Assembly (NCBI GenBank): GCA_903837785.1
Contig: CAILVY010000384.1
Location: forward strand, 1-41,917
Length of the DNA stretch: 41,917 nt
Origin: Candidatus Hydrogenedentota bacterium
GTDB taxonomy: Bacteria; Hydrogenedentota; Hydrogenedentia; Hydrogenedentales; CAILVY01
Direction of reading: 5' to 3'
Positions 36,228-41,917 of the stretch are shown here, one piece after another (within the stretch, counting starts at the first letter, position 1; the number at the start of each line of letters is the position of its first letter). The translations under genes were made by a program, and so were the position numbers. The notes below the pieces were generated by a model. That model had not been told where the DNA came from and did no database searches. It was given only the letters and a program-made list of their open reading frames with translations.

Positions 36228-38422
36228 CCGCGGCGTTCGCCTTCTGTTGCCTGGCCGCCCTGGCCAGCATCGAAATCGAGCTGGCCCCGGATCAGCCCTT
36301 GCCCGCGGTCTATGTGGACGACCCCCTGATCATCGAATTGCGCAGTGCCGAGGACACCCAGGCTGTCGTCAAGGTCCGGGCGCAGGCCGCGCACCGCGCC
36401 GATGCCTATGAAGGCGGCTATGGCCCCGTGCCGCTCCATGCCGGGGGCAGCCACTGGCATGCACTGAAGGACTTGCCTGCGGAGCGCGGATACTATACGG
36501 CCCAAGTCAGCGTCGAGGCGGGCGGCGCCGTGACGGAGAAGACGCTGCATTTCTGCCGGATGGACCGCTCGGCCGCGCCGTCCACCCTGCCGCTTTACAC
36601 GGCGGCCCCGGAAGACCGGCGCGCCCTGCTGGCCCTGTCGGCACTTGGCATCAGGCACCTCCGCTTTGACGCGTCGCAGCCGGAACTGGAACAACGGCTC
36701 ACACAGACCGCGCGCGCCGGTTTCAAGGCGGTGCTCTTCCTGGATACGGCCACGATGGAAAACGCCGTGGAACGCGCCCAGGCGCTCGCGAAGGATTTCG
36801 GGGCATCCCTCGCCCGATGGGAAATCGACGCGCATGACGACGCGGAACGTTTGACTGCTATCAGCAAAGCCATTCGCAGCGCGGGATGCGTGGCGCCCAT
36901 CTCCTCGGCCTCGGCGTCTCCGGCCGCTTTCCAGGCACTGATGGAGCGGCAGGCGGGCCGCGCCGCGTCGGGAACGGTCCTGTTCAGCGACGCCCCTGCC
37001 GAGGCGGACCTGGCCGCAATTCGCAGGGCTGCAGAAGAGGCGGGTCACGAGGGCTGGGAGATTCAGGTCCTGGGCAGAGGTGTGTCGGGCGAGGCCAGTG
37101 GCCCGCGCCTCGTGCAGCAACTGCTCCGGAATCTGGCCAACGGCGTCTCGCAGACGGGATTCGATACCGCTCTCGTAATAGACGGGGAAATCGGCGAATC
37201 GTTCTCCTATCTCAATGGACTGGCTCGGCGGCTCTCGGGGACGGCCTTCTGCGGCGTGCTCGACGTCTCGGACGACTTGACAGGCCCCGTCTTTGAAAAG
37301 GGCGATGCCTGGATGCTTGCGCTCTGGAAGGAGGGCACCGCCCTCGAGGCCGTCATTCCGCTGGGCGCGGCACACGATTTACGGCTCACGGATGCCTTCA
37401 ACAATCCCATTCCCATCGAGAATCCCAGCCAGGAGTCCCTGACAATCTCCGTGGACGCTCTTCCGAAGTATCTTTCGGGCGTGGGCGGCTCCGTGCCGGG
37501 ACGTGCCGCGCGCAACCGCGTCCGCCAACTGGCCGCCGACTTCTCCGGGAATCCGGAGTTCCAGAAGCGTTTGCCGCAGGAACTCATGGCCACAGTGGCG
37601 GCAGTGGCGTCCAAGCCCGGCGGAGACACGGGCCGGGATCAGTTTCTGAACCTCGTGCGCAACTTCCCCGGGCTGGAACAGCAATGGCACGCGGGGCAAT
37701 TGCCCCGGCCGGTGGCCGTCCCCGCCATCGCGTGTCTCGCGCGCCTGGTTCGTGCCCTGTGCACAGTCGAAGAGGATCGGGGACAACCCTTCCTCGATCC
37801 GCTGCAGGATACGCTGGCGCGCTGCAAGGAATTCCAGTCGTCGTATCTGACGGGATCCGGGGGAAGCGAAACGGCCCATGAGCGAGGCGATTGGCTCCTG
37901 GACGAGATTCGCGGCTTGCTCGACGAAGCGGAGTCCTTGTCCACGTCCGGCGCCAAGATCGAGGCGGCCGCGGTCGCGACACTCGCGGAATGGCGGGCAC
38001 GCTCCCTGGAGTTCGCGGCGCTGCAGGGTCCGCTCAGCGACACGCTGACAACAGATCCGCCGCCGGTTCCGGCGTCCGGCCCGGTCACGAGCCCGGAGCC
38101 TGCCGCCCAGGGCAATGTCGACCCGGCGGACAAGCAAGCGCCCGCGGACAAGGGCAAGAAGGCGGAGAAAGATGCGGAGAAGGCGTCCGCGAACGCCGAT
38201 TCCAAGGCAGTAACGCATACTGTGGTCAACGGGGACAACCCGAGTGTGATCGCGAAGAAGTACGGCGTTTCGACCGAAGATGTCCTGCGATGGAATGACC
38301 TGAAGAAGGGGCAAACGCTGCACCTCGGCCAGACCCTGATCATTCAGCCCCCGGCAAAGAAGCAGGAACAGGACGACCCGCCACCGACGAACAAGGCGCG
38401 GAAGAAGCAGAAACGGAAATAG
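36224..38422 (+). CDS. glycosidase-like barrel protein with C-terminal LysM domain
   Basis: A 732-residue exported protein. A weak signal-like start (MTAAFAFCCLAALAS) is followed by a beta segment, a TIM-barrel-like region (about 120-370) with alternating strands such as IRHLRFDAS and FKAVLFLDTAT, and a terminal strand set FEKGDAWMLALWKEG ... LRLTDAFNNPIPIENP ... ALPKYLSG, which is the C-terminal beta domain of GH-A-type glycosidases. A helical region (about 430-610) and an Ala/Lys/Pro linker precede a LysM domain (THTVVNGDNPSVIAKKYGVS, about 663-708). Catalytic Glu residues could not be placed, so it may be inactive. LysM suggests peptidoglycan binding. Overlaps the MBL gene by four bases. 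Confidence 0.7.
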   Translation: MTAAFAFCCLAALASIEIELAPDQPLPAVYVDDPLIIELRSAEDTQAVVKVRAQAAHRADAYEGGYGPVPLHAGGSHWHALKDLPAERGYYTAQVSVEAGGAVTEKTLHFCRMDRSAAPSTLPLYTAAPEDRRALLALSALGIRHLRFDASQPELEQRLTQTARAGFKAVLFLDTATMENAVERAQALAKDFGASLARWEIDAHDDAERLTAISKAIRSAGCVAPISSASASPAAFQALMERQAGRAASGTVLFSDAPAEADLAAIRRAAEEAGHEGWEIQVLGRGVSGEASGPRLVQQLLRNLANGVSQTGFDTALVIDGEIGESFSYLNGLARRLSGTAFCGVLDVSDDLTGPVFEKGDAWMLALWKEGTALEAVIPLGAAHDLRLTDAFNNPIPIENPSQESLTISVDALPKYLSGVGGSVPGRAARNRVRQLAADFSGNPEFQKRLPQELMATVAAVASKPGGDTGRDQFLNLVRNFPGLEQQWHAGQLPRPVAVPAIACLARLVRALCTVEEDRGQPFLDPLQDTLARCKEFQSSYLTGSGGSETAHERGDWLLDEIRGLLDEAESLSTSGAKIEAAAVATLAEWRARSLEFAALQGPLSDTLTTDPPPVPASGPVTSPEPAAQGNVDPADKQAPADKGKKAEKDAEKASANADSKAVTHTVVNGDNPSVIAKKYGVSTEDVLRWNDLKKGQTLHLGQTLIIQPPAKKQEQDDPPPTNKARKKQKRK

Positions 38423-38435
38423 GAGGCTTCCTGAG

Positions 38436-39407
38436 ATGAAGTGCATCGGCGTACTCACCAGCGGCGGCGACGCCCCCGGCATGAACGCGGCCATCCGTGC
38501 GGTCGTGCGCGCGGGCGTTCACTACGGCTGCCAGGTCTTCGGCATCGAACATGGCTATCAGGGCATGATTGCCGGGGCCATCCGCCCGATGGACGCGCGG
38601 TCAGTCAGCAACATCATCAACCGCGGCGGCACTATCCTGCACACCGCCCGCTGCAAGGAATTTATGGAACCCGAAGGCCGCGTACGCGCCGCGGAACAAC
38701 TCCGGCGTTTCGGCATCGAGGGCGTCGTGGTTATCGGCGGCGACGGCTCGTACCGCGGCGCCCAGGCGCTGCATCAGGAACACGGCATCCGCTGCATCGG
38801 CCTGCCCGGCACGATCGACAATGACATCGGCGGCACCGAATATACGATCGGCTGCGACACCGCCGTCAACATAGCCATGGAAGCCATCGATCGCCTGCGC
38901 GACACGGCCGCCTCGCATGACCGCATGTTCTTCGTCGAGGTGATGGGCCGGCACAGCGGCTACATTGCCATGATCAGCGGCATCGCCGGCGGCGCGGAAG
39001 AGATCATCGTCCCCGAGGAGCCGACCGACATCGGCGCCTTGATCGAAACCATGCGCCTTGGCCGGCAGCACGGCAAGAGTTCCGCCATTGTCGTGATCGC
39101 CGAGGGCGACGATGCGGGCGATGCGTTCCAGATAGCGAAGATCGTGGCGGAGAAATCCGAATTCAAGGATTCGCGCGTCACCGTGATCGGCCATCTCCAG
39201 CGCGGGGGCAGCCCCACCGCGTTCGACCGCGTTCTGGCGAGCCGCATGGGCGTCCGCGCCGTCGAAGCCCTGCTCGAAGGCGAAACGGGCAAGATGGTTG
39301 GCATCGTCCATCAGCAGATGGTGCTCCGGCCGCTCTCGGACACGTGGGAGTGCCGGTGCCCATACGATCCCGGCCTCAGCCAGGTGGCCCGCATCCTCGC
39401 CGTCTGA
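38436..39407 (+). CDS. pfkA: ATP-dependent 6-phosphofructokinase
   Basis: A 323-residue phosphofructokinase of the bacterial PfkA type. GVLTSGGDAPGMNA starts the protein, GGDGSYRGA (about 101-109) and PGTIDNDI (about 124-131) follow, and MGRHSGYIA and HLQRGGSP bind the sugar phosphate. The Gly residues in GGDGS and PGTIDND at the positions that distinguish donors indicate ATP, not pyrophosphate (where Asp and Lys are found). It makes fructose 1,6-bisphosphate in glycolysis. AGGAGG lies upstream, and the gap to the LysM gene is 13 bases. It is the third gene of this operon. Confidence 0.95.
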   Translation: MKCIGVLTSGGDAPGMNAAIRAVVRAGVHYGCQVFGIEHGYQGMIAGAIRPMDARSVSNIINRGGTILHTARCKEFMEPEGRVRAAEQLRRFGIEGVVVIGGDGSYRGAQALHQEHGIRCIGLPGTIDNDIGGTEYTIGCDTAVNIAMEAIDRLRDTAASHDRMFFVEVMGRHSGYIAMISGIAGGAEEIIVPEEPTDIGALIETMRLGRQHGKSSAIVVIAEGDDAGDAFQIAKIVAEKSEFKDSRVTVIGHLQRGGSPTAFDRVLASRMGVRAVEALLEGETGKMVGIVHQQMVLRPLSDTWECRCPYDPGLSQVARILAV

Positions 39408-39425
39408 TTCCGGCCGGCGCTTCGA

Positions 39426-39839
39426 TCAGCAGGTCCCATGGGCGAGCAGCGCCACGCGTTGCCCCGCCCGCTGCCGCTCGTTATACACGCGGCAGGCATC
39501 CGGCGTGCGCTCGATCACCAGTTCGGCGATGCCATGCTCCGCGACGTCGCGCCGGACCTTGTCCGGCACCTCGATCGCGCCCTCGATGCCCACGCCCAGG
39601 ACCAGCACGTCAAGCTTCTCGTCATAGACCCCCGTGATCATGGATTTCTTGAGCACGTGCCCGTCGCGTTCCTTCCATCGCGTCACTTTCGTGCCAAGGA
39701 TCCGGATGTCTTTGCCCTTGCCGATGCGCAGTTCGGAGGTTTGGGCGTGTTCTTCGCCACAGATGACAAAGCGTCCCCACGTCAATTCCTCGATAGGGCC
39801 CGCAGTGTCCCGAAATAACCGCTCCGTTGCCGTTTCCAT
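39426..39839 (-). CDS. Mth938-like domain protein (NDUFAF3/DUF498 family)
   Basis: A 137-residue protein of the Mth938-like fold, related to eukaryotic complex I assembly factor NDUFAF3. Seen: ELTWGRFVICGEEH near the start, DVLVLGVGIEGAIEVPDKVR in the middle and AELVIERTPDACRVYNE near the end, where the Cys and Asn are family features. Function in bacteria is not established. It starts at ATG 39839 with AAAGG nine bases upstream and has its own promoter at 39923-39951. It converges with pfkA, separated by 18 bases. Confidence 0.82.
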   Translation of the reverse strand: METATERLFRDTAGPIEELTWGRFVICGEEHAQTSELRIGKGKDIRILGTKVTRWKERDGHVLKKSMITGVYDEKLDVLVLGVGIEGAIEVPDKVRRDVAEHGIAELVIERTPDACRVYNERQRAGQRVALLAHGTC

Positions 39840-39922
39840 GTTTCCATGCCTTTGCTTCCCGGAACCTGCCGCAACGCATGCCGGTCCATCCTGCCTTCGC
39901 CCTGCCCTGCCCCGCTACAACC

Positions 39923-39951
39923 ATCCTAATCCATATGCCGCTGGCTGGCAA
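39923..39951 (-). promoter_or_regulatory. candidate promoter of the Mth938-like gene
   Basis: TTGCCA (39946-39951), a 17-base spacer and TAGGAT (39923-39928) on the minus strand. The start would be near 39916, leaving a leader of about 77 bases. Confidence 0.5.
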
Positions 39952-40009
39952 TAGACGAAAAGAGGAGGAACACCCCGTCTTCAAGGGGCGTCGCCTGGAA
40001 AGGGGCCGG

Positions 40010-41710
40010 TCAATCGGATGCCGCGGACTCGAACTTGACGTACCAGATAGTGCCGCTGAGGAAGTAGACGAGCGTCGGCCAGATCATGCCGGCCTTGAAC
40101 TGCGCGAAGCGCGCGTCAAATCCGGCGGTGCCTTCGAGGAAGATACAGACCGGCCACGCGATGCACACGAACAAGGAGAGCAGCGCAAGGGCGCCGGAAA
40201 CCCAGAAGACGGCGTCATAACGCTTCCTCGGGGCGGGGGCGGGCGGGGTCACGATGCGGCGAACAGCGCGGTCTTCCTCCAGGCCGGGAAGTGTTTCGCG
40301 CGCGCCCGCCCATGCCGCGAAGACAATGTACAGCACCGCGGTGAGGAGCCAGATCGGGACAAAGAGATAGAAGAGGTGGAGCAGCCCGCTTTGCTTCAGA
40401 TACAAGGCCGCGGCCATGCTGATGCCCCAACTCGCGAGGGCGGGCCAGCTCAGCGCCAGCCCCTTCTTTGAGCACCAGTACTGCGTGAAGCCGATTCGCG
40501 GGAAGATCCAGTGTTCGACGAAGACGATCGTGCCGACGGGCATGAGCAGCAGGCCGTAGATGCCGACGAAATCAAGCAGCCAGTTGAAGACGAAGGGGGA
40601 ACACGCGATGGCCGTGGTGGCCGCGCCAACGAGGAGCGTCACGAACCACCTTGGCCAGCCGGGCGTGACGGCCTGTAGCGCAAGGCCGGCCCGATACAGC
40701 GTGGGGTTCGAGGTGGTCCAGCCGGCGAGAATCACGGCGATGATGCCGGCCCACCCCAGCGATTCCCAGGCGACCTGCCCCGCATCGAGCTGGAGCAGGC
40801 TCGTTTGCAGGAGCACCGCGGCGGCCGCGCCCATGATTCCCGCGCAGATCCAGGCGAGATAATGGCCCAGCAGCATCCCGAAGCCGGAATACAGCCCGTA
40901 CGACCAGTGCTTCGCGTAGCGGAGTATCGCGAGGTCCGACAGCCCGCCGTGCACGGCCAGGTTGCAGATCCAGGCGAAGGCCGCGACCTGCCAGAATGTG
41001 ATTGAGGGCTTTCCGTCGGGGGTGGCGCCGGTCCAGATGCTCGTGTTGGCGAGCCTCCAGAAGTCGCTCAGGCTGCGAATGCTCCCAATCTCGGGTTTGG
41101 CCGCCGCCAGCGCCGGAAGCATGGCGATGGCCCCGGCGAGGAACATCAGGAACATCCAGGGAGAGCACACCTCCGAGAACTGCGACAGGCGTTTGAAGCC
41201 TAGAATCGCCAGCGTGACCACGACCGCCCCCACGCAGAGGACGACGAGCACAAAGCCGGGGTCCGTGGGATACCAGTTGGTCTGCGGCGGGATGCCGAGG
41301 GGAATGCGGACCGCGGATGCCGAGACTGTAATCATGCAACCCGCGAGGATGCAGAAGAGAAAGGCGTTGAGTATGTTGTACACCGTGGTCGTGATTGGAC
41401 CGGCGATCTTTCGGAGGTACCAGTAGAGCGTGAGACGGGTGTGCACGGCGATCGGCGCGCAGACGAGGGTCCATGTCAACACCGCCATGAGGTTTCCGAG
41501 CAGGAGCCCGACGAAGATGTCGAAGGCCGTCGCGCCCCACTTCACAAAGAGCGCGCCGATGACGAACTCCGTGCCTGCGACGTGTTCTCCCGCGAAGAGT
41601 CCGGCGAAATGGCGGCCGGGTTGGAGCTTGTCGTCGGAAACCGGTTCCCGCTCGAATTCATAGAGCTTGTCCAGCGCGTGGATGACCCCGCTCTCATGCC
41701 CTTCCCGCAT
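40010..41710 (-). CDS. NCS1-family nucleobase/cation symporter-like transporter
   Basis: A 566-residue integral membrane protein with about twelve membrane segments after a hydrophilic N-terminus. LLGNLMAVLTWTLVCAPIAVHTRLTLYWYLRK (second to third segment) and the central AGWTTSNPTLYRAGLALQAV helix match the NCS1 (CodB/PucI) group, which imports cytosine, uracil, hydantoin or similar bases with H+ or Na+. It is longer than CodB (about 420), with an extra C-terminal pair of segments. ATG 41710 with GAGGAGGG six bases upstream is preferred over a frame extension. The pyr operon is about 7 kb away, so a direct link is only suggestive. Confidence 0.82.
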   Translation of the reverse strand: MREGHESGVIHALDKLYEFEREPVSDDKLQPGRHFAGLFAGEHVAGTEFVIGALFVKWGATAFDIFVGLLLGNLMAVLTWTLVCAPIAVHTRLTLYWYLRKIAGPITTTVYNILNAFLFCILAGCMITVSASAVRIPLGIPPQTNWYPTDPGFVLVVLCVGAVVVTLAILGFKRLSQFSEVCSPWMFLMFLAGAIAMLPALAAAKPEIGSIRSLSDFWRLANTSIWTGATPDGKPSITFWQVAAFAWICNLAVHGGLSDLAILRYAKHWSYGLYSGFGMLLGHYLAWICAGIMGAAAAVLLQTSLLQLDAGQVAWESLGWAGIIAVILAGWTTSNPTLYRAGLALQAVTPGWPRWFVTLLVGAATTAIACSPFVFNWLLDFVGIYGLLLMPVGTIVFVEHWIFPRIGFTQYWCSKKGLALSWPALASWGISMAAALYLKQSGLLHLFYLFVPIWLLTAVLYIVFAAWAGARETLPGLEEDRAVRRIVTPPAPAPRKRYDAVFWVSGALALLSLFVCIAWPVCIFLEGTAGFDARFAQFKAGMIWPTLVYFLSGTIWYVKFESAASD

Positions 41711-41777
41711 CGCAAACCCTCCTCTGCGTGGTTTTTGCCTCTCCCGCAGTTCGGCCGTGTGCCCCGAGAACAGGGCT

Positions 41778-41806
41778 ACGATAAGTACGCCCCCCCCGCA
41801 AGTCAA
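41778..41806 (-). promoter_or_regulatory. candidate promoter of the NCS1 transporter
   Basis: TTGACT (41801-41806), a 17-base spacer with a G-run, TATCGT (41778-41783) on the minus strand. The start would be near 41771, about 60 bases before the ATG. Confidence 0.5.
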
Positions 41807-41883
41807 GCGGCGCCCACCCGGATTCATATTCTAAGTGCAACTGTTTGTTGCGGAGGGGGTCAGTAGCCTTTTTCCGTCGGAGC

Positions 41884-41916
41884 CGTCCGTCGCTCACTTG
41901 TGAGCGGCGACGGACG
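41884..41916. repeat. long inverted repeat at the right window edge
   Basis: CGTCCGT-CGCTCAC (41884-41897) pairs with GTGAGCG and, after a three-base bulge, ACGGACG (41910-41916), with a TT loop. It is a stable hairpin. It may be the terminator of a gene beyond the edge or a dispersed extragenic repeat; nothing in the window repeats it. Confidence 0.5.
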
Positions 41917-41917
41917 A

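Noticed and set aside
1-41917. tRNA, rRNA, transposase, phage or CRISPR-Cas genes
   Set aside because: None recognised in either strand.

Overview
The window reads as a high-G+C chromosome segment of an uncultured, Gram-negative-type heterotroph. A TolA/TolB pair implies an outer membrane. Tat-exported Gfo/Idh/MocA oxidoreductases, divergent uroporphyrinogen-decarboxylase-fold (UROD) proteins, DUF4838, DUF6807 (PmoA-like), DUF6599, an FGE-sialidase fusion and very large PAS kinases are found together mostly in Candidatus Hydrogenedentota and in Planctomycetota/Lentisphaerota/Verrucomicrobiota-type genomes. I favour Hydrogenedentota, but this is inference from gene content; there is no rRNA or tRNA in the window. 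Thirty-two ordinary protein genes, one coupled 52-codon gene among them, and two very short leader ORFs can be supported. No transposase, phage gene, CRISPR array or integration site was seen, so this is mostly stable chromosome.

Layout. 1-7.1 kb: 3' end of a metallo-beta-lactamase-fold gene, a membrane glycosyltransferase-like gene, tolA-tolB, and a secreted FGE/sialidase/MORN-like fusion. 7.1-11 kb: a 1282-residue hybrid histidine kinase with five PAS domains. 11.2-17.1 kb: a six-gene minus-strand operon (MDR alcohol dehydrogenase, UROD-like, 52-residue protein, UROD-like, DUF6807, Tat oxidoreductase), probably catabolic for a sugar-like or methylated compound. It is divergent from a CoA-transferase, followed by a second hybrid kinase. 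21.2-28.1 kb: a hotdog thioesterase, a second Tat oxidoreductase, a DUF4838 glycosidase-like protein, a 5'-nucleotidase-family phosphohydrolase and a DUF6599 protein. 28.1-30.5 kb: a small caspase/CHAT-like protein with an upstream leader ORF, then a DEAD-box RNA helicase behind a consensus promoter and a structured leader. 30.6-33.6 kb: pyrR-pyrB-pyrC behind a leader-peptide/terminator attenuator. 33.6-35.5 kb: a three-gene cluster (4-TM protein with arrestin-like tail, soluble arrestin-like protein, P-loop ATPase). 35.5-39.4 kb: MBL hydrolase, glycosidase-like/LysM protein and phosphofructokinase. 39.4-41.7 kb: a Mth938-like protein and an NCS1 transporter.

How it works together. Exported proteins (oxidoreductases, DUF4838, DUF6807, sialidase-like) suggest periplasmic handling of complex carbohydrates. 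The MDR dehydrogenase, UROD-like proteins and CoA-transferase could feed products into central metabolism, where phosphofructokinase sits. The pyr operon, nucleotidase and NCS1 transporter are pyrimidine/nucleobase functions, though not contiguous. The two hybrid kinases lack a response regulator nearby.

The best candidates for something undescribed are: the pyrR leader, where a 12-codon ORF ends inside an intrinsic terminator; the caspase/CHAT-like protein with an SH3-like N-terminus and an overlapping leader ORF; the UROD-52aa-UROD unit with a one-base junction; and the arrestin-like/ATPase trio. No intergenic stretch exceeds 300 bases. Promoters were read by eye as TTGnnn-17-TAnnnT and remain predictions.
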